Shown: positions 26,073 to 34,269 of the stretch, piece after piece
Layout: each line of letters begins with the position of its first letter
Numbering within the stretch: position 1 is the stretch's first letter
Assembly: GCF_025802015.1 (NCBI RefSeq)
Contig: NZ_JAOYFC010000002.1
Coordinates: 372,001 to 436,000, forward strand
DNA from: Falsihalocynthiibacter halioticoli
GTDB taxonomy: Bacteria; Pseudomonadota; Alphaproteobacteria; Rhodobacterales; Rhodobacteraceae
Length of the DNA: 64,000 bases
Direction of reading: 5' to 3'
Program-made: the position numbers and the translations under genes
Notes under the pieces: generated by a model
The model's database searches: none
What the model saw: only the letters and a program-made list of their open reading frames with translations
What the model was told of the DNA's origin: nothing

Positions 26073-27235
26073 GGCTCAATACCCATCGTCGCGAAGACGC
26101 GCGCTGCTCGCGTGGCAGACATCTCCGGATCAGGGAACATTCCTGCGACATTCCCCAGTCGGATAATATCCGCGAAATGCAAAGCAGAACGCCCCGATTG
26201 CTGACCACCGAGCATCGTAAAGTGATCCTGATGCCCATTCAAATAGGCAAGGAAAACCACTCCGGTTTTGTAGAACCGCGTCGGCGCTTTGAAGATATGG
26301 CGCGAGAGCGGAACAGTTGGCGCAAATATTGCGCTATAATCGTCTGTATTCCCTACTTCCAACGCGTTCAGAGCCTTTGCCGCAACCGCGGCGATCGGGT
26401 CAAAAATCCCGAGGAGTGCGTGGCTATATCCCTGTTCATCGCCTGCAATGAGGTCCGGATAGTTGAAATCATCGCCCGTATACATCCGCACCCCTTCAGG
26501 AAGGCGGCGGCGCATCACGATCTCTTTCTCCGCTGACAAAAGAGAAACCTTTATTCCGTCAACCCTTGCTGCATTCGTTTCGATCACTTCAAGGCATGTT
26601 TCCATTGCGGCCATTAGATCGTCAGAGCCCCAATATCCCGCAAGCGCCGGATCAAACATATCGCCCAGCCAATGAAGGATTGCCGGCTGTTGAAGTCCGG
26701 AAAGAATACGAGTGTAGACCCGTTTGTAATCATCAGGTGAGCGCGCAGCCTTGGCCAATGCACGTGACGCCATCAAAATCACTTGTCCGCCAGCAGCTTC
26801 GACCGCTTCGCATTGCATTTCATAGGCTGCAATCACGTCATCAATCGTAATCGCATCTGAAGGCTCCAGATGATCTGTACCTGCCCCGCACGCAATCAGA
26901 TGGCCGCCGGATTTCGCGAGCTTCACGCTCCGCTGAATTAGTTCCAGAGACGTCGGCCAGTCCATACCCATACCGCGTTGCGCCGTATCCATAGCCTCGG
27001 CGACACCAAAACCAAGGCTCCAGATATGCTCACGAAATGCGAGTGTTTTGTCCCAGTCAACAGCGCCTTCGATCATTGGCGATACATCAGCGAACGGATC
27101 AACAACCACATGCGCCGCAGCAAAAGCAACGCGACTTCCGCCCGTAATCGGCGCAACCGATTGGGGATCAATGCCAGTATCGATCTTGAATGGCTCAATC
27201 GTGCGGTTTTCCGTAGGTAGGTTAACGATTGTCAT
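26069..27235 (-). CDS. DUF993 protein (DHDPS-like aldolase family, uncharacterised)
   Basis: The 388-residue protein begins IEPFKIDTGIDPQSV and includes AHVVVDPFAD, GMGMDWPTSLELI, LIACGAGTDHLEP and ILHWLGDMFDPALAGYWG. These fit the DUF993 family, annotated as dihydrodipicolinate-synthase-like. The barrel Lys expected for a Schiff-base aldolase could be the one in MVDGIKVSLL-like sequence (RVDGIKVSLL near residue 245). No member is biochemically settled to my knowledge. Context between a Gfo/Idh dehydrogenase and a sugar isomerase suggests the cleavage step of a keto-sugar pathway. Confidence 0.82.
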   Translation of the reverse strand: MTIVNLPTENRTIEPFKIDTGIDPQSVAPITGGSRVAFAAAHVVVDPFADVSPMIEGAVDWDKTLAFREHIWSLGFGVAEAMDTAQRGMGMDWPTSLELIQRSVKLAKSGGHLIACGAGTDHLEPSDAITIDDVIAAYEMQCEAVEAAGGQVILMASRALAKAARSPDDYKRVYTRILSGLQQPAILHWLGDMFDPALAGYWGSDDLMAAMETCLEVIETNAARVDGIKVSLLSAEKEIVMRRRLPEGVRMYTGDDFNYPDLIAGDEQGYSHALLGIFDPIAAVAAKALNALEVGNTDDYSAIFAPTVPLSRHIFKAPTRFYKTGVVFLAYLNGHQDHFTMLGGQQSGRSALHFADIIRLGNVAGMFPDPEMSATRAARVFATMGIEP

Positions 27236-27249
27236 GCCAGACTCCTCCC

Positions 27250-28395
27250 TCAGATGTCCAACGCCGGCAGGTCAATCCAGCGGCGCTCTTTGGCGCTCTG
27301 ATAGCCAGCTTCGGCGAGCTGCACGCCTTTAGCACCTTCGGCCAGATCATAGCTCCATTCGCCACCATCAAAGACATGGCGCAGGAATTGCTCCCACTGA
27401 ACCTTGAAACCATTATCCAGAACGGCGTTGTCAGGCACCTCTTCCCAGTTCTCATAAAAGTCGAGCGTATTCGGCTCATCGGGATTCCAGACCGGCTTCG
27501 GTGTATTCACGCGATGCTGGCTATAACAGGAATGCAGCCCTGCAACCGCAGACCCCAAAGTTCCATCAACCTGAAAGGTCACCAAATCATCGCGGCGCAC
27601 GCGGGTACACCAGCTAGAGTTGATATGCGCGACAATGTCACCCTCGAGCATGAAGGTCGCATAGGCAGCATCATCAGCGGTGCATTTGTAGGTCTTGCCG
27701 TTTTCGTCAACGCGCTGTGGAATATGGGTCGCCGTTGTACAGCTTACGGATTTTACTGGTGCGATCACATTGTCCAGCACATAGCGCCAGTGACACAACA
27801 TGTCAGACACCATGCCGCCGCCATCTTCGACACGGTAGTTCCAGCTTGGGCGTTGCGCTGGCATCCAGTCGCCCTCAAACACCCAATAGCCAAACTCCCC
27901 CTTCACAGACAGGATTTCACCAAAGAACCCGCTATCTCTTAGACGCTTGAGCTTTACCAACCCAGGGAGGTCAAGCTTGTCGTGAACGATGCCGTTCTTG
28001 ACGCCCTTCTCTTTTGCGTAGCGCGCGATCTCTACGGCTTCCTCCAGCCCTTCTGAAACTGGCTTCTCACAATAGACGTGCTTGCCCGCATCAATTGCTT
28101 TGCGCAGCAAACCCGGGCGAAGCTGGGTCGAGGCCGCATCAAAGAAAATCTCGTTGTATGGGTCGGCAAGAGCAGCATCCAGATCAGTAGTATATCGCTC
28201 CACATCGTGCTTGGCGGCAAGTGCCGCGATTTTGGCTTCGTTCCGACCGACAATAATTGGATCGGGCATCAATACCGTTCCGTCCGAAAGCGCCAATCCG
28301 CCCTGTGCCCTGATTGCCAAAACCGAACGAATAAGATGTTGGTTCATCCCCATTCGACCGGTGACGCCGTGCATGATGATTCCGACTTTTTTCAT
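27250..28395 (-). CDS. Gfo/Idh/MocA family oxidoreductase
   Basis: The 381-residue protein has an N-terminal Rossmann segment (KKVGIIMHGVTGRMGMNQHL), the CEKPVSEGLEEAVEIA motif with the catalytic Lys near residue 101, and a DGGGMVSDMLCHWRYVLD stretch carrying the active-site His. Start 28395 follows AGAAGGGAAG. It is the first gene of the Gfo/Idh-DUF993-isomerase unit and lies directly downstream of an 18-bp palindromic site shared with the tctC promoter. It probably oxidises the imported sugar or sugar derivative. Confidence 0.87.
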   Translation of the reverse strand: MKKVGIIMHGVTGRMGMNQHLIRSVLAIRAQGGLALSDGTVLMPDPIIVGRNEAKIAALAAKHDVERYTTDLDAALADPYNEIFFDAASTQLRPGLLRKAIDAGKHVYCEKPVSEGLEEAVEIARYAKEKGVKNGIVHDKLDLPGLVKLKRLRDSGFFGEILSVKGEFGYWVFEGDWMPAQRPSWNYRVEDGGGMVSDMLCHWRYVLDNVIAPVKSVSCTTATHIPQRVDENGKTYKCTADDAAYATFMLEGDIVAHINSSWCTRVRRDDLVTFQVDGTLGSAVAGLHSCYSQHRVNTPKPVWNPDEPNTLDFYENWEEVPDNAVLDNGFKVQWEQFLRHVFDGGEWSYDLAEGAKGVQLAEAGYQSAKERRWIDLPALDI

Positions 28396-28422
28396 GATGC
28401 TTCCCTTCTGCAAACCCTATAC

Positions 28423-28440
28423 TTACCTACTAGTCAGTAA
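28423..28440. promoter_or_regulatory. Candidate TetR operator upstream of the Gfo/Idh-DUF993 operon
   Basis: TTACCTACTAGTCAGTAA matches the palindromic site at 33155-33172 at 15 of 18 positions (16 of 18 against its reverse complement), both centred on ACTAGT. It lies 28 bp upstream of the Gfo/Idh start codon. Confidence 0.65.
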
Positions 28441-28560
28441 TATAATTGACAAGACAATTCTAAAACGACCCATTTCCCCTTAACTTCAGTCACTTAATAA
28501 ACGCTTCTAACGCTCCCAACTTCGAAATTCTCGCGCAAAGTTGGGAATCACCTGCTGAAA

Positions 28561-29403
28561 TCAGGGGGCACATTGGCCGCCGCTCGGCTCCATTATTTCG
28601 CGGAGTGTTTTTATTGCGAGGCGCGCAGTTTCTGTTGCGGTTCCCGAAAGCACGAAGGGCTCTACGGAAAGATGCCCTCTCCACTCACTTGTTTGTATGG
28701 CCGCCAGAATTTCATCGAACGGATCACTGCCTGCTCCAGGAACGCCCCTATTAGTATCATTCAGATGGATATGCCCGATGTAACCTGTTCCTACCCAAAG
28801 TTTAATGAGCTCCGCAACGGATATACTCTCTGCTACACCCGACGAACTTGTATCAATCATCGTACGAAAATTCGGATGGCCGACTTTGTCAACGATCTCA
28901 ACCGCTTCCTCGACAGTGTTGATGAAGACTGTTTGCGAGGGGTCGAGCGGCTCTACGCAGTATGTTGCGCCTTTTGCACCTGCGTGCTCCGCAACACGTT
29001 TGAATACCTCAACCGCATTTCTGCGCGCTTTCGTGGCCCCTACCACTCCAATTTCACGTTGTTTTGGCGAGCCGTGTATCAGCACATCCCCACCACAGGC
29101 GGCGTTGAGATCAATAAGATGAGTGATCGCGGCGACTGTCTCTGAATGCTTGCTCGGGTCTGTTATCGAAAGATGTTCAAGCGCAGACAAAAGCCAGTGA
29201 AATCCTATTATTTCCAAGCCCGCGGCACTTGCTTGTTCCCGCAAAACTTCAGCATCTCGAACGGTCACTTCCAGCGGGTTTTCAGCGAGCGACCCTGGCG
29301 CGATTTCGATACCTGTATAGCCAAGGCTTGCGAGTGTCGCGCATTGCTCTGGAAACGACATGCCCTCTTGGGCGAGTGTTTCATTGCAATAGGACAGTCG
29401 CAC
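28561..29403 (-). CDS. Sugar phosphate isomerase/epimerase family protein
   Basis: The 280-residue TIM-barrel protein includes YTGIEIAPGSL near residue 30, LIHGSPKQR, YCVEPLDPSQ with a Glu ligand, MIDTSSSGVAES with Asp, GHIHLNDTNRG with the His-x-x-Asp pair, and LSVEPFVLSG with the last Glu. All metal-site positions of the family appear retained. It follows the TetR gene by 9 bp and is the last gene of the tctCBA-tetR unit. It is a second, sequence-divergent isomerase in the same cluster as the one ending at 25245, so the two probably act on successive intermediates. Confidence 0.87.
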   Translation of the reverse strand: MRLSYCNETLAQEGMSFPEQCATLASLGYTGIEIAPGSLAENPLEVTVRDAEVLREQASAAGLEIIGFHWLLSALEHLSITDPSKHSETVAAITHLIDLNAACGGDVLIHGSPKQREIGVVGATKARRNAVEVFKRVAEHAGAKGATYCVEPLDPSQTVFINTVEEAVEIVDKVGHPNFRTMIDTSSSGVAESISVAELIKLWVGTGYIGHIHLNDTNRGVPGAGSDPFDEILAAIQTSEWRGHLSVEPFVLSGTATETARLAIKTLREIMEPSGGQCAP

Positions 29404-29412
29404 AAATTGCTC

Positions 29413-30066
29413 CTAGCGCTTGGCTAAATATGCCAAAACCATTCGAGAAATTTCATCGGTATGTCGGGTGAGCCACTCCTCATCGATTGTCAGCTCAAAG
29501 ACCTTTTCCAACGTGTGTTTGTTGGAAATCGGAAAATAACACAGCGAGGCAATCGTGATATAAAAGTCCGCCGGAACAACACCAGTTCGGAACAATCCCG
29601 CCTTTTCACCACGTGCGAGCACATCGCCGAGCTTACTGATTAGGCCGGACTGGATCTCGGAAAGACCATCAATCTGTTTGATCGTGCTCCCGCCATGCAG
29701 GTTTTCTGTATTCAGCATGGAAATAAACCACGGATTCTCGCGATAGTGGCGAACCGTGAATCTAACGAGGGCATCAACGGCGGCCTCTGGCTCCATCGCA
29801 TCCATATCAAGCGTGTTTTCGCCCTGACGAATACGAATGTAGGCTTCACGCAAGGCGGCTGCATAGACCGCGTTCTTATCGCCGAAGTATTCATAGATGA
29901 GCGGCTTGCTCACGCCGGCTCGCTTGGCAATCCGGTCAACACGGGCGCCAGAAAACCCCTCTTCGGAAAACTCGCGTAAAGCTGCTGTTAGGATCGATTT
30001 TTTCGACCCCGCTGCATCGCGTGGTTTGCGTTTCTGAACGGTTTCGTTTGCCGGTTTACTGTTCAC
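29413..30066 (-). CDS. TetR-family transcriptional regulator
   Basis: The 217-residue protein has an N-terminal TetR helix-turn-helix (KKSILTAALREFSEEGFSGARVDRIAKRAGVSKPLIYEYFGDK in several stretches, residues about 22-64) and a C-terminal ligand domain with a LTRHTDEISRMV helix. It overlaps the tctA stop by 11 bp. Being co-transcribed with the transporter it probably controls, it is the best candidate to bind the two matching palindromes at 28423-28440 and 33155-33172. Confidence 0.9.
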   Translation of the reverse strand: MNSKPANETVQKRKPRDAAGSKKSILTAALREFSEEGFSGARVDRIAKRAGVSKPLIYEYFGDKNAVYAAALREAYIRIRQGENTLDMDAMEPEAAVDALVRFTVRHYRENPWFISMLNTENLHGGSTIKQIDGLSEIQSGLISKLGDVLARGEKAGLFRTGVVPADFYITIASLCYFPISNKHTLEKVFELTIDEEWLTRHTDEISRMVLAYLAKR

Positions 30067-31579
30067 GCGTGGCGGTCCCCTTAGTTTTGCCCGTCACCAA
30101 TCTTCGCACTGCGGGAATTCCGCTCAGAACCCCAAAGAGGATAATCGCCACAAAAATCGCCGATATCGGACGGGTAAAGAACGGCGTAAGATCACCATCG
30201 CTCAAGATCAGTCCGCGGCGCAGGCTTTTATCCAACAAGGCCCCAAGAATAATTCCCAATACCAGTGGCGGCATCGGATAATTCATCTTTCTCAAGATAA
30301 AGCCAATAACACCAAACACAGCCATAACCCAGACATCAAAGAGTCTTTGGCTGATTGCGTATGGCCCAATCACACAGAGAGTGAAAACTACGGGCATCAA
30401 GTAGGAATACGGGATCTTGAGAACTGCAACGAAAAGCGGTGTCAGCGTTACGCCGAAAACAAAGATCGCAAAGGTCGCAAACAATAGCATCACGGCAATT
30501 GAATAGATGAAATCGGGCTGCTCGATCATAATCATGGGGCCCGGTCGGATACCGTGAATGAACAGAGCCGCAATCAGAACAGCGGATGCCGCAGACCCCG
30601 GAACAGCTAAGGTAATTGCAGGAATGAGCGAGCCAGGAACAACGGCGCTATTGCCGGTTTCCGCAGCAATCAGACCCTCTTGAGACCCTTTGCCGTATTT
30701 ATCACGCTCCTTGCTCCGCGAACGCGCGGCTGCATAAGACGCCCAAGCACCGATATCTTCGCCCACACCGGGAATGATGCCGATAAATGTTCCGATAATA
30801 CCCGAGCGAATAATAGTAACACGGTGCTTCACGACTTCTGCCAGCTTGGGCAGGCTGCGACCTGACCTTTCGGGCGAGCGCTCAACAACGCCGCGGCGCG
30901 ATGATATCGCCGTTAGGACTTCAGCAAACCCGAATACGCCAACCATCACAGGTATAAGGCCGATTCCACCAGACATTTCGCGAATACCGAAATCAAACCG
31001 CACATAGGCGTGGATGCCCTCCGACCCGATCATCGCAATAGAGAGCCCGAGAAGGCCTGCGATGTAACCTTTCAGTACATTTCCGTCCGCAGTCAGCTGT
31101 CCGGAAATCATGATGCCAAATACCGCAAGCCAGAAAAACTCGTAAGAGCCAAACTTGAGCGCAATGGACGCCAGAGGCGGCGCAATCAGCATAAGCATCA
31201 CAATACCAACAAAGGTGCCGAGCGCGGAGCCTGTGGTTGCAAGCGCCATGGCCTTTGCGGCCTTCCCTGCTTTTGCCAACGGATAGCCATCAAGCGAGGT
31301 CGCCGCACTTGCGGGGGTGCCGGGAATGTTCAACAGAATTGCGCTGCGAGAGCCGCCATAAATCGCGCCTACATACATACAGATCAGAACCAAGATCGCT
31401 GGATCCCGCCCCATGCCGTATGTCAGCGTGGTCAGAAGTGCTACGCCCATTGTCGCCGTCAGGCCGGGCAAGCTTCCAACGAAAATCCCAAGCAACGTGG
31501 CCCAAACCACATGAAACAGCATCATCGGCTGTGTGATGTTCGCAAAGGCCTGAGCCAAGCTATCTAAAACAGTCATCAT
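30056..31579 (-). CDS. tctA: TctA, large membrane subunit of a tripartite tricarboxylate (TTT) transporter
   Basis: The 507-residue membrane protein has the TctA signatures: GILVGSLPGL-type sequence (LGIFVGSLPGLTATMGVALL, near residues 30-49), the conserved YVGAIYGGSRSAILLNIPGTP, and later IGTFIGIIPGVGEDIGAW. About twelve hydrophobic segments are visible. It forms the channel with TctB and uses the periplasmic TctC as binding protein. It overlaps tctB by ATGA. Confidence 0.94.
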   Translation of the reverse strand: MMTVLDSLAQAFANITQPMMLFHVVWATLLGIFVGSLPGLTATMGVALLTTLTYGMGRDPAILVLICMYVGAIYGGSRSAILLNIPGTPASAATSLDGYPLAKAGKAAKAMALATTGSALGTFVGIVMLMLIAPPLASIALKFGSYEFFWLAVFGIMISGQLTADGNVLKGYIAGLLGLSIAMIGSEGIHAYVRFDFGIREMSGGIGLIPVMVGVFGFAEVLTAISSRRGVVERSPERSGRSLPKLAEVVKHRVTIIRSGIIGTFIGIIPGVGEDIGAWASYAAARSRSKERDKYGKGSQEGLIAAETGNSAVVPGSLIPAITLAVPGSAASAVLIAALFIHGIRPGPMIMIEQPDFIYSIAVMLLFATFAIFVFGVTLTPLFVAVLKIPYSYLMPVVFTLCVIGPYAISQRLFDVWVMAVFGVIGFILRKMNYPMPPLVLGIILGALLDKSLRRGLILSDGDLTPFFTRPISAIFVAIILFGVLSGIPAVRRLVTGKTKGTATREQ

Positions 31580-32055
31580 GGCAGCCGCACCAGAAACGCG
31601 TAACGGAACAAGGCAGAAATTGCCGCAGACATAATCGCGGCGAACGCAATAGACTTCGCAAAGGTAAGCGCCTTGTCTTTCGTGGTCTCGCCGCGGCTTT
31701 CTCTAAAGAAATAAGACGCAAGAGTGATGAAAATGAACGTTGCAATTGCAAATGGAATCCATCCGAGCAACACCAACGCAAAACCGAGACAAAGCCCCAG
31801 CGCCGTGAACAGCATTTTGGGGTCATCAACATCAATATCGAATTTGTAGCTTTTGTTGAGGCTCGTGAACGTCAGCAACGCCCCGCAAATTGCCAACAGA
31901 ACGCCAAGTATCATTGGTACCAAGCCTGGAATACTTGCCGGATGAATGCTCCTTATTTCGAGCCTGTCCATCGTGTATCCGCCGATCACCATCGCTATGC
32001 CGAGTATGCAAAGTACAAGGCCGGTAACCACATCTGCGGTCTTCATGCGTAGCAT
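31576..32055 (-). CDS. tctB: TctB, small membrane subunit of a TTT transporter
   Basis: The 159-residue protein has four predicted membrane spans (for example VTGLVLCILGIAMVIGGYTM and LGLCLGFALVLLGWIPFAIA), matching the small TctB subunit in size and position. AGGGGAA precedes the start at 32055; a start 9 bp later is also possible. A stem-loop separates it from tctC. Confidence 0.88.
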   Translation of the reverse strand: MLRMKTADVVTGLVLCILGIAMVIGGYTMDRLEIRSIHPASIPGLVPMILGVLLAICGALLTFTSLNKSYKFDIDVDDPKMLFTALGLCLGFALVLLGWIPFAIATFIFITLASYFFRESRGETTKDKALTFAKSIAFAAIMSAAISALFRYAFLVRLP

Positions 32056-32081
32056 TTGGAAGCGTTCCCCTGTTTTGTGGA

Positions 32082-32108
32082 GTGGCGGCGCAATTTGCGC
32101 GCCGCCAC
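32082..32108 (-). promoter_or_regulatory. Intercistronic stem-loop 3' of tctC
   Basis: GTGGCGGCGC (32082-32091) pairs perfectly with GCGCCGCCAC (32099-32108) over a 7-nt loop, between the tctC stop and tctB. No T-tract follows on the minus strand. It probably protects or partially terminates the tctC message, raising binding-protein over membrane-subunit expression. Confidence 0.7.
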
Positions 32109-32130
32109 CATTGTTCAGAGTATAGCCGAA

Positions 32131-33138
32131 TTATTCGCAGCTGATGCCAAATTCGGATGGATCGACAACGGCTTCGCCGCGATCCACACGGGCACAAGCC
32201 TCGGCGATGACAACTGGCATGGAACGGTCGATCGCTTCCTGACCATGGCTTGGCGCAAACACCGCACCACGGCTAGAAGCATATTCCTGAAGCTCGGGCG
32301 AATTCATGATCCGACGCTCCCAGATTTCGGAAACTGTTTCATAAACCTCATCTGGCGCACCAACCGGAATGAACACACCGAAGTAATCCGGAGCGATATC
32401 CATCTCTGGAAGCCACTTCGTAATCGGCGGCACGGGATCAAGGCCTTCGACAACCAACTCGCTATCAGACAAAACAGCAAGCGGGCGCAACTGACCAGCT
32501 TTGGCCATCTCAGTTTGCTCAACTGCCAACTGCGTTGTTGCAACAACTTCGCCGGACACCGCAGCAATCACCGCTGGGTTACCACCGTCATATGTTACCA
32601 TACGAGCACCAAATTCGCCGCCAGCGGCTTCTTTGATCGCTGCAAGCGCCATACCACCCGACGAGTTCACGCCCGCAGTACCCACAGTCACATCCTCACC
32701 ACGCATAGCTTCGAGCAATTGGCCGAAGTCCTCATATGGAGACGACGGGTTAACGCTCACAAGTGGTGCGTTCGCAACGTGAAGATATACGGCGTAGTCT
32801 TCGATCGACGTATCCTCAAGCAAACCAGTAACCGCATATGTCGCATTGTTCGCGATGGCGTTAGCAGTCCAAGTGTAGCCATCACGCGGCGCTTCAAGCG
32901 CTGTCTTTGTGCCAACAGAACCAGATGCTCCCGGCTGGTTCACAACAACAACGGCCACTCCAAGCTCCTCCGAAAGGATTGGCGCAACAACACGTGTAAC
33001 CTGATCAGTCGATCCTCCAGCCGACCACGGCACAATGATGTTAATCGGACGATCTGGTTTCCATGTGTCTGCGAATGATGGAACAGCGGCTGCCATAATC
33101 GTGGCAGATATCGTTGCTTTCAGAATCTTATTAAGCAT
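32131..33138 (-). CDS. tctC: TctC-family periplasmic substrate-binding protein
   Basis: The 335-residue protein has a signal peptide (MLNKILKATISATIMAAAVP, cleaved near SFA) followed by the family's diagnostic RPINIIVPWSAGGSTDQVTR and, later, VVVVNQPGASGSVG. It binds the substrate in the periplasm for TctAB. Many such proteins bind carboxylates, yet here the neighbours are sugar isomerases and dehydrogenases, so the ligand may be a sugar acid or keto-sugar. Confidence 0.93.
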   Translation of the reverse strand: MLNKILKATISATIMAAAVPSFADTWKPDRPINIIVPWSAGGSTDQVTRVVAPILSEELGVAVVVVNQPGASGSVGTKTALEAPRDGYTWTANAIANNATYAVTGLLEDTSIEDYAVYLHVANAPLVSVNPSSPYEDFGQLLEAMRGEDVTVGTAGVNSSGGMALAAIKEAAGGEFGARMVTYDGGNPAVIAAVSGEVVATTQLAVEQTEMAKAGQLRPLAVLSDSELVVEGLDPVPPITKWLPEMDIAPDYFGVFIPVGAPDEVYETVSEIWERRIMNSPELQEYASSRGAVFAPSHGQEAIDRSMPVVIAEACARVDRGEAVVDPSEFGISCE

Positions 33139-33154
33139 GTCTTCCTCCCATATA

Positions 33155-33200
33155 TTACCAACTAGTAGGTAACTAGTATTGCAAATTGGAAAAGAGTCAA
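33155..33200 (-). promoter_or_regulatory. tctC promoter with palindromic candidate TetR operator
   Basis: Reading the minus strand, TTGACT (33195-33200) and TACTAG (33173-33178) are 16 bp apart. Immediately downstream lies TTACCAACTAGTAGGTAA (33155-33172), symmetric at 16 of 18 positions and 17 bp from the tctC start. The site matches the palindrome before the Gfo/Idh-DUF993 operon. Confidence 0.65.
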
Positions 33201-33310
33201 CAAAAACTGCAAAAAAGCCGTTTCGCTAAGTTGTGACTAAGACAAAACAAAGCAGAGGCGTGACACGCCCCGCTTGGGATGAAAGTTAAAGTTGCTTTAT
33301 TTCAAATATT

Positions 33311-33340
33311 TACGCCCGAAGCTCGCGAGCTTCGGGCGTA
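33311..33340. terminator. Perfect 30-bp palindrome, probable terminator between two minus-strand operons
   Basis: TACGCCCGAAGCTCG (33311-33325) is the exact reverse complement of 33326-33340. It lies 11 bp after the aldose epimerase stop and upstream of the tctC promoter. Flanking A/T runs are modest, so a terminator role is likely but not classical. Confidence 0.6.
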
Positions 33341-33351
33341 TTCAAACAACT

Positions 33352-34266
33352 CTAAAAGTCGCTTATCAACTGCGTGAAGTCTGGCAATCGCCCATGTTCA
33401 ACCCATGCAATTTTCATCGCAAGCCGCATGGTTTCACCCGTTTCTAAAACCGCCAAACCGGGTTTCCCTCGCTGATTATGAGCATCAACCGCATGGCTTA
33501 CAGGCTCGAAACAGAAGAAGTCTGATTGATCATTTGGCGAAAATACCAGCGCAGTATCTAGCGAAGAATTTGCCGTTACCCAGATATCAAGCCCAAGCGA
33601 CGGCTGACAGATTTGTGCAACTCTTTGCCAGCCTGTAAACGCTGCATTAATCAAGCCCTTGGGCAATGCTCGTGAAGCCGCATAGTCGAAATCCGTTGCC
33701 TGTGAGAGCGGGACTTCTTCAACTGGCAAGTGTTGCTCATCCTCAAGCCAAACAGTTTCGGCATTGAACTGAAGCGTTGTATCTGCTCGTCGCGGAAACC
33801 ATGGATGGAAACCACCGCCAAACGGCAATCTCGGTCCGTTATTCGTGACCTCAATCCAATGGGTTAGCATTCGGTCTTCAAGTTCAAACCCCGCTCTCGC
33901 GCTATAGCGGAATGGCCCGATTTCTCCGTTCTGAAGCTTTAGCTCCGCACTTAGATCACTCGTTGACTGAACGGCCCAAGGCTTCTGAAAGCCATCGCCG
34001 TGGATTGGAAAGGCCTGCCCTTTAAGGTTCGGCTCTAGCTCCCAAAATCTGCCATCAAACTCAAATCCGCCATTTGATATTCGGTTCGAAAACGGCACAA
34101 GAATGTTTGACGCGAGATCGAAAGGCTCCCGCGCGCCATCCGCCAAGGGCCTCAGCACGGGCATTGCGCCCGCGCTTGTCTTCGCATTGAACGAGGCGAT
34201 GCCGCCCCCAAGTTCAGGTGCGATAACCAGCTTGGTGGTTTTGTTTTCTAACGTGACAAACTCCAA
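33352..34266 (-). CDS. Aldose 1-epimerase (galactose mutarotase-like)
   Basis: The 304-residue beta-sandwich protein has the mutarotase pattern: LAPELGGGIASF-type N-terminus (VIAPELGGGIASFNAK), NRISNGGFEFDGR, FPIHGDGFQKPW with a catalytic-position His near residue 91, and LPFGGGFHPWFPR with the second His near residue 155. It interconverts alpha and beta anomers before oxidation. It follows the SDR gene by 3 bp and is the last gene of the frc-like operon. Confidence 0.88.
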   Translation of the reverse strand: MEFVTLENKTTKLVIAPELGGGIASFNAKTSAGAMPVLRPLADGAREPFDLASNILVPFSNRISNGGFEFDGRFWELEPNLKGQAFPIHGDGFQKPWAVQSTSDLSAELKLQNGEIGPFRYSARAGFELEDRMLTHWIEVTNNGPRLPFGGGFHPWFPRRADTTLQFNAETVWLEDEQHLPVEEVPLSQATDFDYAASRALPKGLINAAFTGWQRVAQICQPSLGLDIWVTANSSLDTALVFSPNDQSDFFCFEPVSHAVDAHNQRGKPGLAVLETGETMRLAMKIAWVEHGRLPDFTQLISDF

Positions 34267-34269
34267 GAC

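Noticed and set aside
28514..28546. Inverted repeat TCCCAACTT / AAGTTGGGA with a 15-nt loop 15 bp after the isomerase stop
   Set aside because: It may terminate the tctCBA-tetR transcript, but the loop is long and no T-tract follows on the minus strand, so I do not list it as a terminator.
32056..33078. 340-codon plus-strand open frame opposite tctC
   Set aside because: It is the antisense of tctC, which has a signal peptide and the RPINIIVPWSAGG signature. The antisense product is Arg/His/Cys-rich with no domain.
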